From NCBI RefSeq assembly GCF_963675165.1, contig NC_087393.1:5134202-5198201 (forward strand): DNA of 64,000 bases, given 5' to 3'. Shown in pieces: positions 32,710-41,837 of the stretch. This DNA is from Halichondria panicea. Its lineage: Eukaryota; Porifera; Demospongiae; Suberitida; Halichondriidae. The first letter of the stretch is position 1. Each line of letters opens with the position of its first letter. The notes below the pieces were generated by a model that was given only the letters and a program-made list of their open reading frames with translations, did not search any database and was not told where the DNA came from. Both the position numbers and the translations under genes were made by a program.

Positions 32710-33947
32710 ATGTCCTTAGGAGCTGTAAGAAAACTGGAGGGGAAGGTGGCAGTGTTGACTGCATCCACAAGTGGGTATGTTGTTATGAGCCCCTCCCCCA
32801 AATAAGTTTGTTGGCTATTTATCAGTTTTATTTTGCTCTCAGTATTGGCTACAGTATTGCAAAGAAGCTGGCCATGGACGGTGCAAAGGTCATGTTGAGC
32901 AGCCGTAAAAGTGATAACGTGGAGCGGGCGGTGAAGCAGTTACGTAGCGAGTGTGAGGGTGTGAGTGTGGAGGGGGTGGTGTGTCATGTGGGCAAGGACG
33001 ACCATCGCAAGAACCTCATCAAAGAAGTGAGTTCATTGAATAGAATACACAAAATTACAGTCCCTTATTTCCATCGCCTGTTCAGACTGTGTCCAAGTTT
33101 GGTAGACTTGATATACTGGTGTCCAACGCTGCAGTGAACCCAATGACAGAGGGAACTTTGATGGTACATTATCTCACTGCACACATTATATTCTTGATAA
33201 CTGTACCACCTTTCCTTTAGACTTCTGAGTCTGCTTGGGATAAGGTTTGTGTCTCTATGTGCAGCTAGTATCCTCATTGTGTATTGGCTCATCTATTTTA
33301 ACTGTGTGTACAGATATTTGAAGTGAATGTGAAGGCAGCTGCTCTGCTGGTCAAGGAGGCCCACCCTCACTTGGTAGCCAGCGGGTGAGATTAATGATTA
33401 CCAATGGTGACACGTGTACTGTCCACATGCCTAGATCTGGAGCTGTGGTGTTTGTGTCTTCAGCTGCCGGATACGTTCCCAATCCTGTAAGTATTAATTG
33501 GCAAAGATGTTTAGCTAATAATGCTGTGTGTATTCTATTACTAGTTTCTTGGAGCCTACTCAGCAAGCAAGTCAGCTTTGCTTGGACTGACTAAGGCATT
33601 GGCTGAAGAGCTTGCCCCTGACAATATCAGAGTGAACTGTATAGCTCCTGCACTATTCAGCAACATGTCTGTGTGTGTAGTACAGCCTTTATAATGTATT
33701 CATTATGTCTACAGATATGGAAAGACCCTCTAGTGCAGGAGATTCAAAAAAGAAGAAATCCTACCTGGAGGTAAAAAGAACTTACACACTGTACATCTAC
33801 TTTACCTCCCCCCCCCCCCCACATTGCTACAGGATAGGAGAGACTGATGAGTGTGCAGGAGCAGTGGCATTCCTCTGCTCTGATGAGGCCAGCTACATCA
33901 CCGGGGAGACCATCCCTCTCACTACGGTTGAAAGTGCTCGATTGTGA
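32710..33947 (+). CDS. DHRS4-like dehydrogenase copy 4, exon 7 damaged
   Basis: Exons 32710-32774, 32843-33026, 33086-33163, 33221-33244, 33314-33384, 33435-33486, 33545 to about 33669 (end uncertain), 33715-33770, 33833-33947. Active-site motifs remain ([22 protein letters not shown]). Compared with copy 2, about 30 bp covering the end of exon 7 and its donor (the KTDFGAVV|GTAAGT region) is missing after IAPALF, so the exon reads into [11 protein letters not shown] and a stop. A weak GTGTGT donor at 33670 could rescue the frame. It is either a young pseudogene or a copy with altered splicing. The last exon encodes [10 protein letters not shown], like copy 2. Confidence 0.75.
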
Positions 33948-34432
33948 GACACACAAATTCAAAACACTTAGCTCAGAGAACATTCTCTAACAATCTTTTG
34001 TGTGTGCAATGTGCCTACTCTTGCTCTCAGTACATTCAACTCCTTGTTTACGATTCACTTATTTTGTGAGCACCTTGTTTTATTGAATCTAATGCAGTGT
34101 CATCAACTATCAATACCCTCCTAATTGTTGCTAATAGCTACAGCACATATGTAGGTGTACAACCATTCTGGGAGGTATTGTTGTACTTGGCAGAGCTATA
34201 AATGAGAGAGTTTAGACCCTTGGCATCTCTGTGTTCATGCCCACTGTGTAGCCAGCCGTATATGTGGACATGGATGGCTGTAAGTTGTCATTTCTATTTA
34301 AGGCAGTAGCTGAGTGAAGATAAAAATAGTATCGTGTTTGTTATGAGCTAAAAGACTGTACGATTGTGTGTGATAGAGTTTCTCTCAAGCTAGCCTGTAG
34401 ATCAATTCAAGTACTGCTGCTTAGTGATAACC
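33948..34432. other. Intergenic between dehydrogenase array and membrane-protein gene
   Basis: No homologous coding sequence was recognised. An untranslated first exon of the next gene could end at about 34280 (GGATGGCT|GTAAGT); this is a weak suggestion. Confidence 0.35.
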
Positions 34433-34780
34433 ATGATTACCTTGACTGTGATATGCCTACTAACTTTGCAATCAAATTCTCCTCTGTGGAGTACAGGTTA
34501 GTTATATAATTATATAAATTGTGAATTGCAATGGCTTAAATTGTGTTCTGTGATAACAGAATTGCTGAATGTTTCAACCCCCTCCCCCTCCACAGATGCT
34601 GTGCTCAGTCCCCCTCCGCCCACACTCACACACACACACACTCTCACACAGTACTACGGCATCATCCCCATTATAGCGATCACAGTCATCCTTCTAGTGG
34701 CCTCGCTCAGTCTACTGTTCTGCTGCATTATATTCTGTTATGCCAGAAGGCAATACACTACATCGATGTCAATACAGTAG
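34433..34780 (+). CDS. Short type I membrane protein, tail truncated by a transposon
   Basis: Exons 34433-34496 and 34560-34780 give 94 aa: signal peptide (MITLTVICLLTLQSNS), a short Ser/Thr/Pro-rich ectodomain (VSTPSPSTDAVLSPPPP), a transmembrane helix (YYGIIPIIAITVILLVASLS) and YARRQYTTSMSIQ. The stop codon TAG at 34778-34780 belongs to the first bases of an inserted element. On the far side (35076-35327) an 83-codon frame continues in phase after one copy of the TA target site, giving an acidic and Ser/Thr-rich cytoplasmic tail (AYRDEASSEDDGRS). No family was recognised. Confidence 0.65.
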
Positions 34781-35073
34781 AACCTCGATTATCCGGACAC
34801 CTTGGTTCCAGAAGCAGGCCGGATAAGTGAATATGCCGGATAATCGAAGAGATAAACTACACCTTGATCCACCCACTTTATTGATAAACAGCGGTGCCAC
34901 ATGGTTGTATGCGCATGCGCAGAAGATAAGCAGGCATGTCTCCATGGTAACAGCTGCAACGCGCATGCGCGTTTGAGGGACACGCCCATTTTCTGATCTG
35001 ATAACAAGAAAACTGCTTAGCCGGATAATCGAGGTTCCGGATAATGGAGGGCCGGATAATCGAGGTTCTACTG
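34775..35073. mobile_element. pogo/Tigger-type MITE inserted in a coding exon
   Basis: Terminal inverted repeats CAGTAGAACCTCGATTATCC and its inverse ending in TCGAGGTTCTACTG, flanked on both sides by TA (34773-34774 and 35074-35075). CAGT-n-ACCTCGnTTATCCG ends are characteristic of pogo-family DNA transposons, which duplicate TA. 299 bp, non-autonomous, with an internal extra GGATAATCGAGGTT copy. Confidence 0.9.
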
Positions 35074-35075
35074 TA

Positions 35076-35327
35076 ATGAGACATTCCACTACAACTCAGC
35101 CTATCCTGCCGACCATAGTAGCGTACAGAGACGAGGCCAGTAGTGAGGACGATGGGAGGTCAGCTAGTGTGTGTTGTGTGTTGAGGGAAACTAACGCTTA
35201 CAGTGAACACTTGAAGAGATTCAGCATCGAACACGGACTGGATGATAATGCAACTCGGACCAGCGACTTATTTGAATTTCACGCCTACCCACACCGTCCA
35301 CACTACAACAGTACATCGGAACTTTAG
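35076..35327 (+). pseudogene. Severed cytoplasmic-tail coding part of the membrane-protein gene
   Basis: Open to TAG at 35325-35327 and in the same phase as the exon ending at 34774 once the element and one TA are ignored. No stop or frameshift has accumulated, so the insertion is recent or not fixed. Confidence 0.75.
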
Positions 35328-35598
35328 CTACTTATAATTATATAAACACAATGTCATTCATATATAATCATATTAAAAACAACTATGTCAGGTTTCAATA
35401 TAATATTATGTATATTTTCAGAGCATTTATTTGCCAAACAACAACAATAGTATGCGTACAAAGAGAATTAAAGAATCAATTGCACGTAATTACATGTAGG
35501 GTAAGATAATTGCAAGGTGTGTACTAGTGAGAAAACGGAACAACATCAGCAGTAACAAAATATGAAGAAAAAAGTTCAAGAGAGTTCGTCAGGTCAGT
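35328..35598. other. Convergent 3' flanks
   Basis: AT-rich, with AATAAA-like signals for both neighbours (ATTAAA near 35370 on plus). Nothing else was seen. Confidence 0.4.
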
Positions 35599-37037
35599 CT
35601 AATGAGACCCGGCAGAGTTTGACCGCCCCCTCCTCCTCGGGGAATGGGATTTAGAGCGGGAACGAGATTTCCTAGTAACGGGAGACCTGCTCCGCTTCGG
35701 AGAAAAGGAACGTTTGATAGGTGATCGGCTACGTCTCGGGGAACGTGACCGATTTCGTCTTGGGGAGCGTGATCTGCTTTTGCGTGGTGACCTACTACGA
35801 GAGCGTCTTCTTCTCAGTGGGGGGGATCTACGTCGGAAGGGGGAGCGTGACCTCCTGCGAACTCTAGGGGGGGTTCTCCGCCACTGCTGCCTGGGGGGTT
35901 CGCGTCGTCGTGGCGGCGATCTGAATCTGCGTCCGCGGGGAGGGGAGAAACGAGGGGGTCTTGGACGAGGGGTAGGATTCTTTATCTGAAGGACCATCTG
36001 TACGCTGACTTCTTGCCCATCCATCCAGCCACCATTCATGTATTTTAGAGCATTTTTAGCATCTTCAACTTCTTCAAAATCGATATAGGCATAGCCTCGA
36101 GGGAGAGAGTTTATTCTGTCCAGGGGGAAATCCACCGTCTTGATTTTGCCATAGTTTGAGAATATCTCGTCAATGTGATCTTTGTTCACGTTTCTGGTCA
36201 GCTTTGATATGCACACTTTAGACGATTCAGGACTTGGCGTTCGTACTTTTACTGGTTTGGGAGAGGTCGAAGTTCGTTTTGGTCGTACTGGAGATTTTGA
36301 CCTTGATCGTGACCTACTACTCCCACTTGACGACGCAGACCAACTTCTACTACGGCCACGTTTCCGAGGAGTCGTCTTCTTCTTTTTTGTTTTTGTTGCC
36401 TTCTTGCTATTGACAGAACTGGCACTACTTGAGCGACTTGACCCACTACTACTGTACGAGGAGCTCCCTGACGATGAACCTGACGAACCCGTTGAACTGG
36501 AACGAGAGCTTGAACTGCCACTAGAAGAGCTGTGAAATAGAAAAAATGGAGTCATACATGATACAATAGATATACCGTATAGCGGGTAATTTTCATTGGT
36601 GCAAATTTTTGTATGAACTACCATTCGTATTCAGACAGCTCAGGATAGTAACGTTGAACCTTTTCGTATGATACTCTTTAATACGAACATTTCTACTATA
36701 CGAAACTAACCCGCTATACGGTACCACACACCTTGCTCTTCCTTTCTTTGGTTTGCCTCTTGTGGAGTCTTTTTTGTCTCGTGCTCTGCCCCGAGGCGGT
36801 GTGCGGCTGCGTCGTGGAGCCCTCCTCCTGTCCCTGTCCCTGTCCCTGCTACGGCTCCTGCTTCGACTACGGGACCTCACACCCCTGTGCACAGATGTAT
36901 GAATATTGAACAAGCCAACACATTGTGTACAACATTAATTTTAAAATACTTTGAACAAGCAAACACACAAAAAGAAGGCACACAAAAAGAAGGCTTTTTG
37001 TTTAGCACTGATAGCAAATATAGCCACTGACTTACAT
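35599..37037 (-). CDS. RNPS1: RNPS1, exon-junction/ASAP splicing factor
   Basis: 361 aa. Two large coding exons (36732-36884 and 35599-36529) plus 2 nt in exon 1: the start codon is split, A-T at 37037-37036 and G at 36884, giving MGVRSRSRSRSRSRD. N-terminal RS/RD-rich and Ser-rich region, one RRM (KVCISKLTRNVNKDHIDEIF, YGKIKTVDF, GYAYIDFEEVEDAKNALKYM) and a long C-terminal Arg/Ser/Pro tail (RRRSRSPFRRRSPPLRRR). RNPS1 bridges the exon-junction complex and splicing. No other in-frame ATG precedes the RS region in exon 2, which supports the split start. A MITE of family A fills the intron at 36573. Confidence 0.93.
36573..36723. mobile_element. MITE family A copy, best preserved
   Basis: TACCGTATAGCGGGTAAT and TTAACCCGCTATACGGTA, perfect over about 17 bp, 151 bp in all. 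It is located in the RNPS1 intron. Full TA...TA ends. Confidence 0.85.
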
Positions 37038-37144
37038 TTAGAAGCTTGATGGAAGAAGATAGAACGTTTCTTTTACGGTATTCTCTGCAACTTGTGAAGT
37101 TCCCTACAGAAAAGGGGTTGGTTGGTGGGCGGGGCTACTGAGCT
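37038..37144. promoter_or_regulatory. Divergent promoter of RNPS1 and EEF2KMT
   Basis: Only 107 bp separate the two start codons, so both 5'UTRs and core promoters must lie here. GGTGGGCGGGGCTACT near 37122 contains a GC box. No TATA box. Confidence 0.6.
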
Positions 37145-40100
37145 ATGGAGAGACTGCTGGACCAGTACCTTGCTGCAGTTCCTTTGAGGGACTTCCAATG
37201 GACGAACGTGAGCTCCTGTATACCCACACACACACACACTAACCTAGCTGTGCAACCTGCAGGTGGAGGCACTTACTGAAGAGGTGCAGCAGAAAATGCT
37301 GGATGAGGTATAAAATCGATCTAATTAAATTCATGCAATGCATTTCATGATGTACAGGTTGTGAGGTCCCCCCTCGCTGTATCGCACTCCCCCTCACCTG
37401 CTTATCAGGCGGCCTTTCTCAAAAAACTCATGGCAAAGGTACATATGCGTACGATAGTGAACAATACTCATCTCTACAAACTGACACACATACTCAGAAC
37501 TACTACACACATACTCAGAATGCTCCACTACAAATAGGCCCTGTCTATAACGGACCGATAAGCAATTGATTGATTGAATATTGTCATTAGGTGGAGGCTT
37601 ATGAAGGCACAATAGTAGAGGGGATCTATGAGCTGTATGCACAGCTGCTATCAACCCCGACATCAGAGCAGCAGGGTTATTCCTGGAGGTCCTATCACTT
37701 GGTGAGACAGTATAATGCTGTCTTTACATGTACTGTCTGTTTGTCCAGCACAATGGTGATTATGTTAGTCTAATGGAGTCTCCCTACCTCATCTCCTATG
37801 GCACTACTGGCCTCACCACTTGGCAGGTATAGAGCTGGGGATGTGTATAAAGTGTAGGTTCTGTGTGTATGGATGACCCCCCCCCCCCTTGCTGCAGGCT
37901 GCCCTCAGGTTTGTGGAGTGGGTGTCTTCTCCACAAATATCAACGCTTTTCCATTCAAAGTAAGTGTACAATTAAGTACCGTGTATTGTACATACACTAC
38001 GTTAAGTTAAGGTATTATTGTGTACATGTACTAGTAGCACTTGTACTGTGTGTCTCACCCGCTCTACAGGAGGGTGCTGGAGTTGGGGTGTGGTCTGGGG
38101 CTGACTGGCCTGGCTCTGTGTAAGCTGTGTTCCCCCTCCTCCCTCTGTTTCTCTGACACTCATCCCAGGGTCCTCCACTGCCTCAGGGGAAACGTGGAGC
38201 ACAACTCACCAAGTAAGTACAGGGAGGATCATTGTCATCCATACCTAGGCTGTCAAAATGAGATATTCCTCTCCAGGCCAGTGTCGGCCCTAGAATTACA
38301 CACTGGATTTATTTATTTTTTACTTTGAGCATTTCTAAAATGGAGCTTTAATTGTTTGCTGCAATGTAGAAGTTACTATTAGCATGGAGTTCTAACTGTT
38401 CTTGTTCCTTCAGGCAGTAGTGGAGTGAGTACAGAGGTTGTCCAGTTGGACTGGGGCAGTCAGGAGGACATTAGCTCCTTCCTTACCTCTCACACACTGG
38501 ACTACATTATAGCCACAGGTAAAGTACCAATAGCCTGTTCTAGGAGGCCATGGTAGGTCATGGGTTCATTGTGCTAGCAGCATTGTGTATATTCCCAGTA
38601 TAATCTCTATACTAGGTAGCCGTGAATAATGTCAGTATTGAGCTTGAATTTTGAATACCATTACTTTGTATACTGTTCCTGGTATATTGGCTTTGAATAC
38701 CCACACCAGTGTTATTGTCTACTTAAACACTTTGATGCTACAGCACTGGGGCAGCCCCAGGGTATTCTAGGGGACAGGGAACTCCCATGTTGTGCTTGTG
38801 GTTCTGAGAATGCACTCCAGAATGATTGAGCAGTTTTTCCTCATAAAACCACTGTACAGTTGTACAGTTATTCAGTTCTGCTAGTTTTTCTGCCTTTTTC
38901 CTGGCAAGTTGCAAGTCTTAATTTAGCGGTGTTTGGTTAGTTTTTCTGGAGCTACTACTGACTGGACAGGATGAGTAGTTGGACGTTGCATATCAAGGAG
39001 TTGCAAGGATCCACAGTGGACATTTGTCTACCCAACCCCAGCGTGAGTGAACTAGCTAGCTAGTAGTTCCTGTAATAAATTAATAATGCTTGTAGTATCA
39101 TTTCTGTCTGCATTTTTCATTCCTACTTCACATGTAGTTTGCTGCGTTAAATAACTTTGAACGGCCATAAATTTAGTTCCGTTGGTCCAATAACATGATT
39201 TTCTGAAAGCTTATAGAGAGAAGCCTTTCAGATGATGTGTTAAAATTTTTGACAAAATATCATAGGCTATTATAATTATTTGGTTTTTTCTTGAAAATTG
39301 GAAATTAGGGCTTTATGACCTGTTCCAACTTGAGGGTTTGAGCATATTGTCTGAAAGAGCTCCTTCTAAGCTTTCAGAAAATCATAAAATCATTGAATTT
39401 GGACCATCAGAACTCTATAGTTATACAGAGCCGACTATAAACGCAGGGAACCCGGCGTTAATAAGTAGAGCAGCTCTTTGAACGGCCATTATATTAGTTT
39501 CGATTTCTTTGCTACTGCAGACTGCTTCAGTGTTGGATGTTAAGACAGCCTACCATCGCTGTGAGCACACGGTGCCCCCGTATCAACAGAGACTGGTGTT
39601 TGAGAGAACTGAACTGGACGATGACAAAATGCTCTCTAGCTATCCTCAGATTGAGAATGGAGCCTCCATTTTCCTCATTAGATTGATTCCATTCCAACTG
39701 TTTGTGAAGGGAATGGATGGCTCCAGCCACACCATCTCCATTCCAACAAAGACCCCCGAGGTGTGTGGGTGTGTGTGTGTGGGTGGGGGAAGGGTGTATG
39801 GATGTTGCGCCTTGTACCTAGGTGGCTGGAATATTAACTATATTCATGTGACTGTGCATGTAGCTATAAGGACAAGTTGTTGTAGTTGCTTCACCTCAAT
39901 TCAATAGTACAAGTTGTTCACATCCCTTTTTGATTCGATTCAATTACCTTCTTGTAGTTGAGGTTACTACAATACATGCATATACTCACAACCCCCTCCT
40001 CTCCCCCTCCTCTCCCCCTCCTCTCCCCTCATAGCATACATGCATATACTCACCCCGGCCTCCCCCTCCTCTCCCCTCATAGCATACATGCATATACTCA

Positions 40101-41688
40101 CCCCTCCCCCTCCTCTCCCCTCATAGCATACATGCATATACTCACCCCGGCCTCCCCCTCCTCTCCCCTCATAGCATACATGCATATACTCACCCCGGCC
40201 TCCCCCTCCTCTCCCCTCATAGCATACATGCATATACTCACCCCTCCCCCTCCTCTCCCCTCATAGCATACATGCATATACTCACAATCCCCTCCCCCTC
40301 CTCTCCCCCCATAGCGGTATCTGGTCTCCCGTCTCAAGAAGCTGATTGAAGAGAGGACCGGGGTCAGGCCCGAGGAACAGCGACTGCAGTACGGGGGGAA
40401 ACAGCTGGTCGATAGTAACACACTCGGAGATTACAATCTCACTAGTAATGCCACCCTTCATCTCGTAGCTCGTCTTCGTGGGGGGTCTGGATTCTACGAT
40501 AGTGCCGTTATAATGGGGTGTGGTCATTCTATGCGAAAATCAGCACTCTACAGCCACTGCATGAGTGCAGTCAGGAACAAGAAGAGTCTCGTATCTTGTC
40601 CATTTTGTTACTCTGAGTGGAGTATGCAATCGTTGAAATCCAAGAATCTCAGTACAGCTCAACTGAACGAGATAGAGGAGGGGCTAACGAAGAATTTCTG
40701 TCTGAGCATGCCCGGTGTCAAGTCATGTGATCTGTGTGGAAGTGTGTGGAGTGACGGTGTAGTGAGTGGGCGTGTGTGCCCCTCGTGTGTGAGCAAGACG
40801 CGTGATGATACACAAGCCACTCTCAAAGTTCTAGCAGAATGTGAGACTAAAACAATTGGTGAAGCTATAGCTTGTCCGGCCATTCGAGGATGCCCTAACT
40901 GTGGCAAGCTGATTCATCACACTCAGGATTGCAGGCGTGTGGATTGCAATAGTTGTAGGACAACCTTCTGCTTCAATTGTCTTATTATTCGACCCCCTAA
41001 CTACGGAGACTATTACAACTGCCGTACCAACTGCTCGACTGCTCGACGACAGACTGTACTGCCAAGAAAATAACTTTGGAAACTTTTAAAATTCTCTAGA
41101 CGAATGAATTGTAGCTATTGTATATAGTGTAAACATTTTGTGTTATTGTCCTCAATTCCATACGTTTACTACATTATCGACCTGTATTATTATTATTATT
41201 ATTGAGAATTGTTAATGCCGTATGTTAAACAGAGTCACTTACTTAAAAGCGTTTATATCTACCTGCAGATGTGGTGTATGATGTCCCAACTATAAACTCG
41301 TTTGTCAGTTGTCTGGTGCAACTATTAAGGTACATCTAGCTGCCACCACCTCATCACGTATCAGCCATAACACTCCTCTCAGGTGCAACCCTGGAGCGGT
41401 GGCCGTGGTGACCTCTACCATAAGGAACACTGACACCTACCAACACTTCATGCAGACCACACGTAAGCAACTCTTGATAGAGCAAGGTCCTACCTACATA
41501 ATAATTATCTGCAGATAAAAATAACTGTATCACCAAGTTTACCTCGTTATTCTCCCCCTCCCCCCCCCCCCCCTCATACAGATAAGGCTGGACTGGCATG
41601 CACTGTGGTGGATCTAAGCAACACTCGGAGGCACTTCTATTATGACCACTCACAAACCATTGAACTGTTAGAACTTAAGCTAACTTAA
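37145..41688 (+). CDS. EEF2KMT: EEF2KMT (FAM86), eEF2 lysine methyltransferase
   Basis: Eleven exons, 311 aa: 37145-37207, 37263-37307, 37358-37438, 37591-37701, 37749-37826, 37898-37959, 38070-38212, 38414-38518, 41269-41329, 41383-41462, 41582-41688. It trimethylates a lysine of elongation factor 2. N-terminal FAM86 region ([19 protein letters not shown]), [14 protein letters not shown] motif [22 protein letters not shown], then [13 protein letters not shown], the DxxY motif characteristic of this methyltransferase family, made by joining 38518 to 41269. The 2750-bp intron 8 encloses the entire ubiquitin-like/RBR gene. The downstream exons are unmistakable ([18 protein letters not shown]), so the gene is whole, not truncated. 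Confidence 0.9.
38971..41073 (+). CDS. Ubiquitin-like/RBR-like zinc protein nested in EEF2KMT intron 8
   Basis: Exons 38971-39042, 39521-39760, 40315-41073; 356 aa, own ATG and stop. First a degenerate ubiquitin-like domain (residues 1-80), then a clear one ([40 protein letters not shown]) that ends [10 protein letters not shown] as ubiquitin does, followed directly by a Cys/His-rich region of about 180 residues: CGHSM...CPFC, CDLCG...CPSC, and [19 protein letters not shown] plus [10 protein letters not shown], which resembles the RING2/Rcat part of RBR E3 ligases with a Cys at the usual catalytic place (QDC). Activity as an E3 and cleavage after LRGG are inference. Similar ubiquitin plus zinc-domain proteins exist in other invertebrates and fish. 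Confidence 0.85.
39165..39425. mobile_element. Repeat family C copy in intron 1 of the nested gene
   Basis: Left GTTGGTCCAATAACATGATT with TTTCTGAAAGCTTA; right TAAGCTTTCAGAAAATCATA with TTTGGACCATCAGAAC: imperfect inverted ends. Same family as 46690-46975, which lies in inverted orientation. Confidence 0.6.
39985..40312. repeat. Minisatellite (about 47-bp unit) at acceptor of nested-gene exon 3
   Basis: About six units of CATAGCATACATGCATATAC, TCACCCCGGCCTCC and CCCTCCTCTCCCCT. Each unit ends in a polypyrimidine tract plus CATAG, the same arrangement as the real acceptor CCCCCCATAG at 40305-40314. Confidence 0.9.
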
Positions 41689-41837
41689 GCTGACAGTATA
41701 GCTCTTAAGTTTACAAAAATCATTGTCAACTATTAATAATATTATTGATTAATTATAACTGTGAGATTTGAATACAAACATGATTATTTTTACAAAAATT
41801 GAATCGGAAATTTGAAGTGTAACATGTATGGCAATAG

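Noticed and set aside
35714-36535. Open frames on plus strand opposite RNPS1
   Set aside because: Mirror of the Arg/Ser-rich coding sequence; no homology.
38519-38970. EEF2KMT looked truncated before its DxxY motif
   Set aside because: The missing exons were found at 41269-41688 beyond the nested gene, in phase.
39958-40421. Frames with [16 protein letters not shown]-type repeats
   Set aside because: Translation of the intronic minisatellite at 39985-40312.
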